DNA of 47,617 bases from Syntrophobacterales bacterium (GTDB taxonomy: Bacteria > Desulfobacterota > Syntrophia > Syntrophales > UBA2192), in contig JAGPKU010000012.1 of assembly GCA_018053845.1 (NCBI GenBank), forward strand, positions 1-47,617, read 5' to 3'. The notes beneath the pieces were generated by a model. It was given only the letters and a program-made list of their open reading frames with translations, was not told where the DNA came from and ran no database searches. This document shows, in pieces, positions 24,262 through 32,331 of the stretch; within the stretch, counting starts at the first letter, position 1, and each line of letters opens with the position of its first letter. Position numbers and translations under genes: made by a program.

Positions 24262-24843
24262 TCACAACAGCCAGCTGACTGCGATGTAGGTCACGATGTC
24301 CTCGATCGTGCTGAGGATCGGGGTGGTCGTCCCGCCGGTGCCCGTGTCGACGCCCCCGCGCAGGCCCTGCCGAAGGGCCTGCGCGGCGGACCCGGTGAGG
24401 ATCCCGTAGATCGTCGCGAAATCGGCGTTCAGGAACGTCGTCGCGATGTAGGCGAGAAACCAGATGACGCCGTACTCGAAGAAATGGTGGATGTGCGCGA
24501 CCCCGGGGATCTTGTCCAGGGTGAAGCCGATGAAGGCGATGATCCAGAAGAGCCACAGGAAGCTGCCCAGCCAGTTGTTGCCCCCGTTGAGGCTCCGGTC
24601 GTCCTTGAAGTCGTAGACGACCTTCAGCAGGGCGATGCCGGGGGAAAGGGCGGAGACGGCGCTCAAAAGATAGAGCCGGAGCTTCGGGACGGGCTGCGCC
24701 GCCTGGCCGGGCGGGCTTGCGGCCTCGGCGCCGGCCTGGGGGGCCGCCGGTGGGGGGCCGGCTGTCCGGGAACAGGCGGTCAGCCCTGCACCGTGGGCGA
24801 GCAGGGCGGCGCAGAGCAGGACCGGGAGAAGTGATCTCGTCAC
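24262..24843 (-). CDS. Probable lipoprotein or membrane protein with three helices
   Basis: This protein of about 193 residues opens with a signal-like helix (LLPVLLCAALLAHGAG) and a lipobox-like LTAC, so Cys24 may be lipidated. A proline/alanine-rich linker follows, then three hydrophobic segments at about 99-114, 128-144 and 180-192. No family is recognised. I start at GTG 24843 because AGGAGTCCTGC precedes it; the frame is open further upstream but there shadows DUF488. It is the last gene of a minus-strand cluster. Confidence 0.55.
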   Translation of the reverse strand: MTRSLLPVLLCAALLAHGAGLTACSRTAGPPPAAPQAGAEAASPPGQAAQPVPKLRLYLLSAVSALSPGIALLKVVYDFKDDRSLNGGNNWLGSFLWLFWIIAFIGFTLDKIPGVAHIHHFFEYGVIWFLAYIATTFLNADFATIYGILTGSAAQALRQGLRGGVDTGTGGTTTPILSTIEDIVTYIAVSWLL

Positions 24844-24872
24844 AGGCAGGACTCCTGCATACCCGGGAGGCG

Positions 24873-25229
24873 TTACGGTCTTTTCACCAGGTAGAGCCTC
24901 AGGGCTTCGGCGTTGTTGATGACCCGCTCCGTGGAGCCGTAGACGAAGGTCACGGGGCCTGTCCCCATGGCCTTGACCAGCGCGGCGACGCCCGCCGGTT
25001 TCCGGTCCAATTCGGCGAAGTAACGCTTCCTGAACTCGTCCCACTTGGCGGGATCGTGGCCGTACCACTTCCGCAGCCCGTCGGAGGGCGAGATGTCCTT
25101 CGCCCAGTGATCGATCTTCGCCTTTTCCTTCGTCAGGCCCCTGGGCCAGAGCCGGTCGACGAGGATCCGCCGACCGTCGGAGGCGGCCGGCTCGTCGTAG
25201 ACGCGCTTGATTGCGATCTTTGCTTTCAT
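24873..25229 (-). CDS. DUF488 family protein (YeaO-like)
   Basis: This protein of about 118 residues has the DUF488/YeaO features: an IAIKRVYDEPAASDGRRILV opening, VDRLWPRGLTKEKAKIDHW near 25-43, the region SPSDGLRKWYGHDPAKWDEF near 47-66, and VTFVYGSTERVINNAEAL near 93-110. Function is unknown; members are small cytoplasmic proteins. I start at the ATG preceded by GAGGGGGTGACC; two codons upstream there is another ATG. The gene is in a cluster with the small membrane protein, the O-methyltransferase and the rhodanese, with short gaps. Confidence 0.92.
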   Translation of the reverse strand: MKAKIAIKRVYDEPAASDGRRILVDRLWPRGLTKEKAKIDHWAKDISPSDGLRKWYGHDPAKWDEFRKRYFAELDRKPAGVAALVKAMGTGPVTFVYGSTERVINNAEALRLYLVKRP

Positions 25230-25239
25230 GGTCACCCCC

Positions 25240-25431
25240 TCACCGGTCGCGGCGCCTTTCTTTCCAGAGCATGACCGCCAGGCCTCCCGTCACGAGGGCG
25301 CCGGGAATGCTGACCCATAGCGGGACGGCCCATCCGCCGACGATCAGTTCGAGTCCTGTCATCAGCCTGACGACGTGCAGGAGGGAGATCAGTCAGAAAA
25401 AGCCGGCTGCGATCGCGGTGAACGGTTTCAT
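25240..25431 (-). pseudogene. Small two-helix membrane protein with an in-frame TGA
   Basis: From ATG 25431 the frame begins MKPFTAIAAGFF, meets TGA at 25393-25395 (codon 13), then continues LISLLHVVRLMTGLELIV and on to WKERRRDR with a stop at 25240-25242. The readthrough product of 63 residues would have two membrane helices (about 5-26 and 38-57) and a basic end, and it resembles a widespread type of small deltaproteobacterial membrane protein that I recall but cannot name. The TGA falls at a membrane residue where Ala or Ser is usual, so a nonsense change or sequencing error is likelier than selenocysteine. No GG-loop hairpin follows it. Confidence 0.6.
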
Positions 25432-25456
25432 GTCACGACTCCCGCTTGACGGCCGA

Positions 25457-26449
25457 TCAGGGCTTGAACGCATCGACCAGTCCATCCATCCGCTCCCCCC
25501 TTTTCAGGAGGCGCACGTTCGCAAACCCCGCTGCCTCGAGCCAGGTCCTAATCTCCTCGAAGGTGTACGTCGAGCCGCCTTCCGTGTTCACGAGCATGTT
25601 GACGGCGAAGATCGCCCCGTCGCGGGGCCGCGTGCGGTCCGGATCCATGATGTGGTCGCGGATGACGATGCGGCCGCCGGGGACGAGGGCCCGGAACACC
25701 TTGCCGAAAAGCCCGCGGTTCTCCTCCGGGCTGTTCTGGTGGATGACAGCCGACAGGAGCGCCAGGTCGTGCCCGGCGGGAAGCTCGTCGTCGTAGAAGT
25801 CGCCCCCGACGAGGCGGACGCGCTCGATGACCCCCGCCTCGGCCAGGCGCTCGCGCGCCATGGAGATGACCTCGGGCCGGTCGAAGAGGGTTGCCTTCAT
25901 CGCCGGGGCGGCCTTCAGAAAGGCGATCGTGTAGGTCCCCGAGGCGCCTCCCACGTCGAGCAGGTTCCTCGCGGGGCCGGGCTGAACCGCCGCCGCGATC
26001 TTTTCCGCCAGGGGCATGCCCACCACGTGCATGGCCCCGATGAAGGCCCGCAGTTCTTCGGCGTCCCTTGCCTGACCCGCGTCGCTTCCCGTCGGGTTGT
26101 TCCCCCTGACGATGGGCGTCAGGCGTGACCAGCTGTCCCAGAGATGGGCCGCGTGGAGGATCATGGGGATTACGGACCGGGGGCCCGCATCGGCGAGATA
26201 CGGGGCTGCCGCCGGGACCGTGCGGTAGGAGCCGTCCCGCTTCTCCAGCAGGCCCATGGCCGCCAGGGCGTCGAGAAGGATCGTCAGGGCGCGGGTGTCG
26301 CAGCCGAGCCTGCCGGAGAGCTGATCCGCGGTGTGCGCCGTCTCCGCAAGCGCGCTGAAGAGGTTCAGCTCCGCCGCGGTCAGCAGGATCCGGCTCTCCA
26401 TGAACTGCCGGGCCAGCTTCAGGACCGCTTCGGGGGTGTCGTAACCCAT
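25457..26449 (-). CDS. SAM-dependent O-methyltransferase with dimerisation domain
   Basis: This protein of 330 residues has an N-terminal winged-helix dimerisation domain (about 10-100: LTAAELNLFSALAETAHTAD) and a C-terminal class I methyltransferase domain with motif I in NLLDVGGASGTYTI near 161-174. Further on are FDRPEVISMARERL and LVPGGRIVIRDHIMD. The architecture is that of small-molecule O-methyltransferases such as hydroxyindole or plant caffeate types; the acceptor is unknown. I start at the ATG of MGYDTPEAV. It is only 18 nt after the rhodanese stop, so the two are probably co-transcribed. Confidence 0.88.
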   Translation of the reverse strand: MGYDTPEAVLKLARQFMESRILLTAAELNLFSALAETAHTADQLSGRLGCDTRALTILLDALAAMGLLEKRDGSYRTVPAAAPYLADAGPRSVIPMILHAAHLWDSWSRLTPIVRGNNPTGSDAGQARDAEELRAFIGAMHVVGMPLAEKIAAAVQPGPARNLLDVGGASGTYTIAFLKAAPAMKATLFDRPEVISMARERLAEAGVIERVRLVGGDFYDDELPAGHDLALLSAVIHQNSPEENRGLFGKVFRALVPGGRIVIRDHIMDPDRTRPRDGAIFAVNMLVNTEGGSTYTFEEIRTWLEAAGFANVRLLKRGERMDGLVDAFKP

Positions 26450-26467
26450 GGTCACCTCGCGACGGCG

Positions 26468-26782
26468 TTACAGGACCCCGTAGCCCGCTTTTTTCCAGCC
26501 CTCGACGCCGTCGAGCAGGGCCTTGGCGTTCGGGTATCCCAGCTTGTTGAACTTCACCGCCTGACCGGCGGCCGTGTGCTCCTTCGTTCAGGCGCAGTAG
26601 AAGATGATCTCCCGGTCCTTCGGGATCGCGGGGAGCATCTTCTGGAACTCGGAGAAGGGGACAGCCCCCTCGAGGCGCAGGGCCCTGAACTTCTCGTCCT
26701 CCTCGTAGCCGCAGACCAGCAGGGCCTGTCCGGCCTTCACCTTCTCGTAGGCTTCCTGGGGTGTGATGCGAGCGGCGGGCAT
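26468..26782 (-). CDS. Rhodanese-like protein with probable selenocysteine
   Basis: The frame runs 104 residues if TGA at 26588-26590 (residue 65) is read as selenocysteine. Before it the protein has LLVCGYEEDEKFRALRLEGA and DREIIFYCA; after it come TKEHTAAGQAVKF, LGYPNAKALLDGVEGWKKAG and a TAA stop. The C-terminal half, with its GVEGWKKAGY ending, is rhodanese-like, so readthrough is needed for a complete fold. Related sulfurtransferases, as I recall, have CAC here, so Sec replaces the reactive Cys. A hairpin CCGCC-GGTCA-GGCGG at 26557-26571 begins 17 nt downstream of the TGA, as expected for a bacterial SECIS. ATG 26782 follows AAGGAGGCAACC. Sulfur-transfer or redox activity is inferred. 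Confidence 0.8.
26557..26571 (-). promoter_or_regulatory. Probable bacterial SECIS element
   Basis: On the minus strand CCGCC and GGCGG form a 5-bp stem with the loop GGTCA, so the loop starts with the GG needed by SelB. The loop begins at nucleotide 25 counting the T of TGA as 1, against 22 for GGTC in E. coli fdhF. It lies within the rhodanese coding region, as bacterial SECIS elements do. Confidence 0.7.
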
Positions 26783-27056
26783 GACGGTTGCCTCCTTCTC
26801 CCGGTGCTTGTCTAATTTGTTACCAACGTCCCCGAGATTCGATGTATGCCGTCTCTATATCCTGCAAAAGCGTGCGGAAATGCAAGGGGCGAGTTTCGGG
26901 CCGGTCCGGGTGAAAGGGGATGGCGTTTCGGCACGATCTCTGATAATCATGGGCTCGACACCCCTGTGCCCGCCCGCGCCGGAGGGTGAAAACACTGCCG
27001 GAAGCACAGAGGCGAAAGGGCGGCAAGGGGTCATTCACGCATCCGGGGAAGATGTC
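26783..27056. other. Divergent intergenic region
   Basis: About 274 bases between the rhodanese and the EVE-like gene, holding both promoters. I see no clear -35/-10 pair. The frame of the downstream gene is open through this region but has no ribosome site and no protein-like composition. Confidence 0.4.
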
Positions 27057-27593
27057 ATGGCCAACGTGTTCATCTGTGCAGTCGACGACGGGGCGGCCGC
27101 CTTCGGACGAGAGCTGGAAACCGGGTGTGCCCTCGAGACCGTGCTGCCCTTCATTCCGGACGAGCGGCAGAAGGAGGCGCTGAGGCGTCTCTGCCCGGAT
27201 GGGCGATGCTACCCCTGGGGGGTCAGGGGGGACAACCTTCCGGTCTGGACCCTGATGGCCCCGGATGACCTCGTGCTGATGTATCGCCGCCGCGCCATCG
27301 TCTGCGCCTCGACCGTTCTGATGAAGGGCAGATACCCCTCCCTGGCGGAACATTTATGGGGCGGCCGCCCCGAGGGGCCGTTCGAACTCATGGGCTTCGT
27401 GCGGAAGCCGCATGTGGGGGAGGTCCCGATCGTCGAGCAGATGCTGGGTTATCTGGACCGGGAGTTCAGCGGGTTCACCCGGCTCGACCCCGCCAAGTGC
27501 GAGAACATCCTGCGGGCCTTCGGGTCGCTCGACGTGTTCGTCCGGCTGGGGCTTCGCTACGATTTCCCGTTCAACTTCCGCCATTCGGAATGA
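27057..27593 (+). CDS. Possible EVE-like (PUA-fold) protein
   Basis: This protein of about 178 residues resembles EVE-type domains that read modified bases. It has CYPWGVRGDNLPVWTLMAPD, DDLVLMYRRRAIVCASTVLM and YPSLAEHLWG, with FELMGFV later. Such domains occur fused to nucleases in modification-dependent restriction systems; here it stands alone. There is no nuclease motif and no partner nearby. I start at ATG 27057 with GGGGAAGATGTC upstream; the frame is open for 98 more codons but with no ribosome site. The EVE match is from memory and weak. Confidence 0.5.
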   Translation: MANVFICAVDDGAAAFGRELETGCALETVLPFIPDERQKEALRRLCPDGRCYPWGVRGDNLPVWTLMAPDDLVLMYRRRAIVCASTVLMKGRYPSLAEHLWGGRPEGPFELMGFVRKPHVGEVPIVEQMLGYLDREFSGFTRLDPAKCENILRAFGSLDVFVRLGLRYDFPFNFRHSE

Positions 27594-27616
27594 CCGGCGG
27601 CAGCCAAGGGGGCTGG

Positions 27617-27656
27617 AACGAAAAAAAGCAAGGTGCCGGGCACCTTGCCTTTTTCG
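27617..27656. terminator. Bidirectional terminator between convergent genes
   Basis: GCAAGGTGC (27628-27636) and GCACCTTGC (27640-27648) form a perfect 9-bp stem with a 3-nt loop. It is flanked by AAAAAAA on one side and CTTTTT on the other, so it works on both strands for the EVE-like and CoA-transferase genes. Confidence 0.95.
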
Positions 27657-27677
27657 TTACGACCCTGCAATGCGGGA

Positions 27678-29225
27678 TCAGTCGCTGAACTTGGCGATCT
27701 CCTTCGGCCTGAACTCGAGGTCCATGTAGCCGTACTTGTGATCCTTCAGATCCTCGTGCGACGGGAACCGCCGGTCCGGGCAGCTCTTCCACATCCAGTG
27801 GTTCAGCTTGATGCCGAGCTTCTCCACGGCCGCCTTCTCCAGCGCCGCACGGTCGTCCGGGTGTGCGATGGAGATGATCTTTCTCGCCTTTTCGGCGTCG
27901 GTGCAGCCCATGATGTTGACGATGCCGTACTCCGTGCAGACCCAGGTGACGAGCTGGTCGGGGACGGTCACGGCGCTGCCCTTGTCCAGCATGTCGACGA
28001 AGCGCGAGCGGCCCTTGGCGTCGCGGGACGTCGCCGCGAGAATGGCCCGGCCTCCCTTGGCCATCATGGCGCCGAGGGTGAACTGGAGCTGGCCGCCCGT
28101 GGAGGAGATGGGACGGCCGCCGACGTTGCCGGCCGCGTTCACGCCTCTGAGGTCCATCATGGCGAAGTTGTTGACCGTCACCATGTTGTCGAGCTGGGCG
28201 AGCGACACGATGTTGTTCGTGTAGCCGATGTCGTAGCCGGCGAACTGCGGGTTGCGGTGCACCCACTCGTAATAGCGGGGCGTGTCGACGGGCATGATGT
28301 AGGCCCAGCCGCAGCGGCCCTTGTCGATGTTCTTCCGGGAGTTGTCCACACAGCCCGCCTCGATGAGCGTGAAGGCGTACTCGCCGATCATCTCGCTGTG
28401 CACGCCGAGGTGCCTCAGGCCGTGGTCCCGCATGCCGATGACGACGGCCGTGGGCAGGGCGCCGATGCCGACCTGGATGCAGTCGCCGTCGCGCATGATG
28501 GAGACGCAGTTTGCCGCGATGGCCCTCTGCACGTCATCCGGCTTGATGTCCTTCTCGGCGATGTAGGGCCACTGGTACTTCGGGTCGTCCACGTCCACCT
28601 CGACGAAGTAGTCCACCTCGTCGATGGGCAGGAACATGCCGCGGCCGCCCTCGCACCAGGCGTAGTCCGAGCGGATCTCGCAGACGAACTTCTTGCAGGA
28701 CTTGGCGGTGATCATGAAGTTGTTGACGCCGTAGCTGGCGTTCACGTAGCCGGCCTGGGGGACGGCGCAGGCCTGGATGCCCCAGTCCATGGCGCGCTTG
28801 GCCTTGTCCTTCCGGTAGAAACGGGCGTACTCGGCGTCCATGCCGAGGGCCCATCCCCAGTGCTTCCAGTCGACGGCTTGGTATCCCTTGGTCATCAGGC
28901 CGCGGGTGGTGGGGAGAATGAAGGCCTCGTGGAGGACGTGGTACTTGCCCTCCATGTCGGCGGCGGCGCAGAAGCCGTTGCCGATCATGATCGCCTGGTT
29001 CCAGATCTCGATGTTGTTCAGGTCGCCGGGCCCGGGGCCGAGGCGGGCCGCCAGGGCTTCCATCAGCACCGTCGTGTCCGAGCCGGGGCCGCCGCGGTTG
29101 ATCCAGTCGCCGGGCTTCACCATCTCCGCCCATTTCTTGGCGGTGATGGTCTTGTCCCGAAGTTTCTGCTGTACGGGAGTGGGCATCCAGATCTTCTCTT
29201 TGTTTGCGATTTTCTGCTGGGGCAT
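27678..29225 (-). CDS. Acetyl-CoA hydrolase/CoA-transferase family (4-hydroxybutyrate/butyrate type)
   Basis: This 515-residue cytoplasmic enzyme is a CoA-transferase of the acetyl-CoA hydrolase/transferase type. The catalytic Glu is E278 in HLGVHSEMIGEY, the position used by 4-hydroxybutyrate CoA-transferase; VGIGALPTAVVIGM precedes it and NAAGNVGGRPISSTGGQLQ follows. The enzyme moves CoA between acetate and a short-chain acid such as butyrate, 4-hydroxybutyrate or propionate. With the 515-residue length and the family's variety, the partner acid cannot be settled. An AAGGAGG ribosome site lies about 12 nt upstream of ATG 29225. It ends at a bidirectional terminator. Confidence 0.9.
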   Translation of the reverse strand: MPQQKIANKEKIWMPTPVQQKLRDKTITAKKWAEMVKPGDWINRGGPGSDTTVLMEALAARLGPGPGDLNNIEIWNQAIMIGNGFCAAADMEGKYHVLHEAFILPTTRGLMTKGYQAVDWKHWGWALGMDAEYARFYRKDKAKRAMDWGIQACAVPQAGYVNASYGVNNFMITAKSCKKFVCEIRSDYAWCEGGRGMFLPIDEVDYFVEVDVDDPKYQWPYIAEKDIKPDDVQRAIAANCVSIMRDGDCIQVGIGALPTAVVIGMRDHGLRHLGVHSEMIGEYAFTLIEAGCVDNSRKNIDKGRCGWAYIMPVDTPRYYEWVHRNPQFAGYDIGYTNNIVSLAQLDNMVTVNNFAMMDLRGVNAAGNVGGRPISSTGGQLQFTLGAMMAKGGRAILAATSRDAKGRSRFVDMLDKGSAVTVPDQLVTWVCTEYGIVNIMGCTDAEKARKIISIAHPDDRAALEKAAVEKLGIKLNHWMWKSCPDRRFPSHEDLKDHKYGYMDLEFRPKEIAKFSD

Positions 29226-30024
29226 ATTATGATGTTCCTCCTTTTCAGTCAGTCATGTCATCATGCCGTTCATTTTCTCTGTCATCGATATAGCCCTTGC
29301 AATGAATGGAAAAGATAAGCTGTCGGCAGGACCCCCCCTTTCGTCGTTGAATTTTTTTCGAATTGTGTCTCCCACAATCGTGTCGGCTTGCCTGTCGTCC
29401 CCGGTGCGGAAACCCCTGACGTTTCGGCGCAAACGGGTTCCGGCGCATGATTGCGAGATGCGGTGATGGACGCTATGCTTCAGTCGATGCCCGGGAGATC
29501 CCGGGTATGACGTTCGTCATGCAGGCGGGAAGAACGGAGGGCCTCTCCCCTCGAGCCGCCCGTCCGCAGGGCCGTGTCGCCTGTGGACCGGGGCCTTATG
29601 AATCCCGGAAGCCCCGATTCAGGGGCCGCAGCATGAGTTCCGGGAACCGGCAGGAATCTCGGGCTGATTCAGGATCTCCGGAGAACCTGCCGTCTCTCTG
29701 TCATCGTTATCGGGAAGGTCGAAAACCGCTTACAGAACCCGGCCTTGCAGCGATGCGACCGCCCGTCTCGATGCCCGCGGATCCTGAAGCCTGTTTTCGA
29801 TTGCCTGAACTGATAACAAAAAAAAGACTCGAAATCAAATCCTTTTTCTTTTTTTCGCGCAATTTCTCGATCCGGCATTCCGGGGAGTGCCGGACTGAGA
29901 CCGGGGCCCGGAAATCCCCGGCTGGGGCCGAAAGACAGAACGGGCCGCCGATGCGCCCGCAAGCGCCCCGGCAGCCCGGTTTCCATTCCCTATACCCGAT
30001 TTCCTAGACCCGGTACCCGGGCTT
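29226..30024. other. 799-base region with no gene; hairpins and poly-pyrimidine tract
   Basis: No convincing gene on either strand. A 186-codon plus-strand frame (29447-30007) has a random composition and no ribosome site. It holds nested inverted repeats: TCCCGGAA (29603-29610) with TTCCGGGA (29638-29645) around GCCCC and GGGGC; a 10-bp stem at 29872-29893; a T-rich tract CCTTTTTCTTTTTTTCGCGC near 29841-29860; and a short repeat at 29985-30012. It could hold the CoA-transferase promoter or an RNA. Confidence 0.5.
29985..30012. repeat. Intergenic repeat related to GGGTATC (locus R10)
   Basis: CCCTATACCCGATTTCCTAG reads on the minus strand as units close to CGGGTATAGG, related to R4 and R11. 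It lies just downstream of the nrdD stop. Confidence 0.5.
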
Positions 30025-32187
30025 TCAGCGAGCGGCCCCCGACTGCCGGGCGGCTTCCACGAGGTAGACCCGCGCGTCCTTCTTCACTCCCTTCTCCTCC
30101 GACGCCGTGCCGTTGACTCGGTAGGTCTGCCGCATGCCGAACTCGGCCTGCTTGCCCTTGTTCCACTGCCTGACGGGCCGCAGATAGCCCACGACGCGAG
30201 AGTAGATCTCGGTGGGCGCGCTGCACTCGGGGCAGGCCTCGATCTCGCCACGGATGTAGCCGTGGTCCGGACAGACGCTGAAGGTGGGCGTCAGCGTGAA
30301 GTAGGGCATGTGGTAGGTCTCACAGATCTTGCGCACGAGGACCTTGGCCGCCTCGGGCTCGGCGATGCGCTCGCCGATGAAGGTGTGGAACACGGTGCCG
30401 CCGGTGTACTTGACCTGGATCTCGTCCTGCAGGTCGAGGGCCTCGAAGATGTCGTCGGTGTAGTTCACGGGCAGCTGCGTCGAGTTGGTGTAGAAGGGGG
30501 GCCCCCCGTTGTCGTTGGCCGAGATGATGTCGGGGTACTTCGCCTTGTCGATCCGCGCGAGACTGAAGGAGGTCCCCTCGGCCGGCGTGGCTTCCAGGTT
30601 GAAGTTGTTGCCCGTCTCGGCCTGGTACTCGAGGAGCTTGGCGTTCATGAAGTCCAGCACGCGCTTGGCGAAGTCCATGCCCTCGCGCTCGGCGATCGTG
30701 CGGCCCATGAGGTTCAGGCAGGCCTCGTTCATGCCCACCAGCCCGATCGTGGAGAAGTGGTTCTTCCAGTAGCTGCCCAGGCGCTCCCGGATGCCCCGGA
30801 GGTAGTGCTTCGTGTAGGGGTAGAGGTTGCGGTCCGTGAAGATCTCGAGGACCTTGCGCTTGATTTCGAGGCTCTCCTTGGCGTGGTACATGAGCCGCTC
30901 GAGACGCTCGAGGAACTCCTCCTCGGACTTGGACAGGTAGCCCAGCCGGGGCATGTTGAGCGTCACGACGCCGATGGAGCCCGTCAGGGGGTTGGAGCCG
31001 AAGAGGCCGCCGCCGCGCTTGACCAGCTCGCGGTTGTCGATGCGGAGCCGGCAGCACATGCTGCGCGCGTCCTCGGGGCTCATGTCGGAGTTGACGAAAT
31101 TGGAGAAGTAGGGCACGCCGTACTTGGCCGTCATCTCCCAGAGGCCCTTCATCAGGGGGTTGTCCCAGTCGAAGTCGCGGGTGATGCTGTAGGTGGGGAT
31201 GGGGAATGTGAAGACCCTGCCCTTCGCATCCCCCTCCGCCATCACCTCTAGGAACGCCTTGTTGAAAAGGTTCAGCTCTTCCTGGAACTCGCCGTAGGTC
31301 TCCTTGCGGGGCACACCGCCGATGATCACGTTGCGGTCGGCATAGTGCTTCGGCACGTTGACGTCGAGGGTCACGTTGGTGAAGGGCGTCTGGAAGCCCA
31401 CCCGCGTGGGGACGTTGATGTTGAAGATGAACTCCTGCAGGGCCTGCTTGACGTCCTGGTAGCTCAACTTGTCGTAGCGGATGAAGGGCGCCAGCAGCGT
31501 GTCGAAGTTCGAGAAGGCCTGGGCGCCGGCCGCCTCGCCCTGCAGGGTGTAGAAGAAGTTCACCACCTGCCCCAGGGCGCTTCGCAGGTGCCTGGCCGGA
31601 CGGCTCTCCACCTTGCCCGTCACGCCGCGGAAACCCTCGATGAGGAGATCGTAAAGGTCCCACCCGACGCAGTAGACCGAAAGGAGGCTCAGGTCGTGGA
31701 TGTGGAAGTCCCCGTCGGTGTGTGCCTTCTTGATCTCGGGGGTGTAGATCTCGTTGAGCCAGTAGACCTTGCTCACCTCCGAGGAGATGTAGTTGTTGAG
31801 CCCCTGGAGGGAGTAGTCCATGTTGGAGTTTTCGTTGATCTTCCAGTCCGCCTTCTGGAGGTACTGGTCCACCAGGTCGACCTCCATCTTGTTGACCACC
31901 TCGCGCAGGCGCGCATGCTGGTCGCGGTAGATGATGTAGGCCTTGGCGGTCTTGCGGTACGGAGACTGGAGCAGGATCTCCTCGACGATGTCCTGGATTT
32001 CCTCGACGCTGGGAATGCGGTCGCCCAGGAGCTGCTCGGCCAGCGCGAGCACCTTGATGGTCAGGCGCTTCGCGGTGCCCGTTTCGTACTCTCCCGTGGC
32101 GGCCCCGGCTTTGGCAATGGCGTTGGTGATCTTCTCCGGGTCGAATTTGACAACACGTCCGTCCCGCTTCCGAATTTGAGTGAACAT
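30025..32187 (-). CDS. nrdD: Anaerobic ribonucleoside-triphosphate reductase (class III)
   Basis: This 720-residue enzyme reduces ribonucleoside triphosphates for DNA synthesis without oxygen. An ATP-cone domain fills about 1-90 (MFTQIRKRDGRVVKFDPEKI). The glycyl-radical site G667 lies in SRVVGYLRPVRQWNKGKQAE. A zinc site uses C639, H642, C652 and C655 (CPDHGY to CPEC), and CCRLRID near 390 is in the catalytic barrel. ATG 32187 follows AAAGGGGGAACCGA; the frame is open upstream but not coding. The radical is made by the NrdG2-type activase at 16457-17146. Two NrdR boxes overlapping a promoter precede it, so it should be repressed by NrdR. Length fits the family. Confidence 0.96.
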   Translation of the reverse strand: MFTQIRKRDGRVVKFDPEKITNAIAKAGAATGEYETGTAKRLTIKVLALAEQLLGDRIPSVEEIQDIVEEILLQSPYRKTAKAYIIYRDQHARLREVVNKMEVDLVDQYLQKADWKINENSNMDYSLQGLNNYISSEVSKVYWLNEIYTPEIKKAHTDGDFHIHDLSLLSVYCVGWDLYDLLIEGFRGVTGKVESRPARHLRSALGQVVNFFYTLQGEAAGAQAFSNFDTLLAPFIRYDKLSYQDVKQALQEFIFNINVPTRVGFQTPFTNVTLDVNVPKHYADRNVIIGGVPRKETYGEFQEELNLFNKAFLEVMAEGDAKGRVFTFPIPTYSITRDFDWDNPLMKGLWEMTAKYGVPYFSNFVNSDMSPEDARSMCCRLRIDNRELVKRGGGLFGSNPLTGSIGVVTLNMPRLGYLSKSEEEFLERLERLMYHAKESLEIKRKVLEIFTDRNLYPYTKHYLRGIRERLGSYWKNHFSTIGLVGMNEACLNLMGRTIAEREGMDFAKRVLDFMNAKLLEYQAETGNNFNLEATPAEGTSFSLARIDKAKYPDIISANDNGGPPFYTNSTQLPVNYTDDIFEALDLQDEIQVKYTGGTVFHTFIGERIAEPEAAKVLVRKICETYHMPYFTLTPTFSVCPDHGYIRGEIEACPECSAPTEIYSRVVGYLRPVRQWNKGKQAEFGMRQTYRVNGTASEEKGVKKDARVYLVEAARQSGAAR

Positions 32188-32283
32188 TCGGTTCCCCCTT
32201 TGCTTAGATTTTACAGAACGCGAGCATGAGAATGAGATGGACAGGAGTCGGTTTGCGTCCCCTCTACGCAAAGTGTCCGTGTC

Positions 32284-32331
32284 GCACAAGATATAGTGGT
32301 GCAATTTTGATGCAAGCACTACATCTAGTCA
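32284..32331 (-). promoter_or_regulatory. NrdR boxes overlapping the nrdD promoter
   Basis: Two sites match the NrdR box ACACWATATATWGTGT: 32284-32299 (GCACAAGATATAGTGG, 13 of 16) and 32316-32331 (GCACTACATCTAGTCA, 11 of 16). Their starts are 32 bases apart, three DNA turns, as is typical. On the minus strand TTGACT (32327-32332) and CAAAAT (32304-32309) with 17 bases between them form a promoter. Its -35 lies under one box and its expected start point under the other. NrdR would repress when ATP or dATP is high. Confidence 0.85.

Noticed and set aside
25350-25395. SECIS after the second TGA.
   Set aside because: The best stem CCTG/CAGG has the loop CACGTCGT, without the GG at the loop start, and is short; not enough to claim selenocysteine.
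29447-30007. 186-codon plus-strand frame in the empty region.
   Set aside because: No ribosome site, no hydrophobic or conserved pattern; it crosses the hairpins and a repeat.
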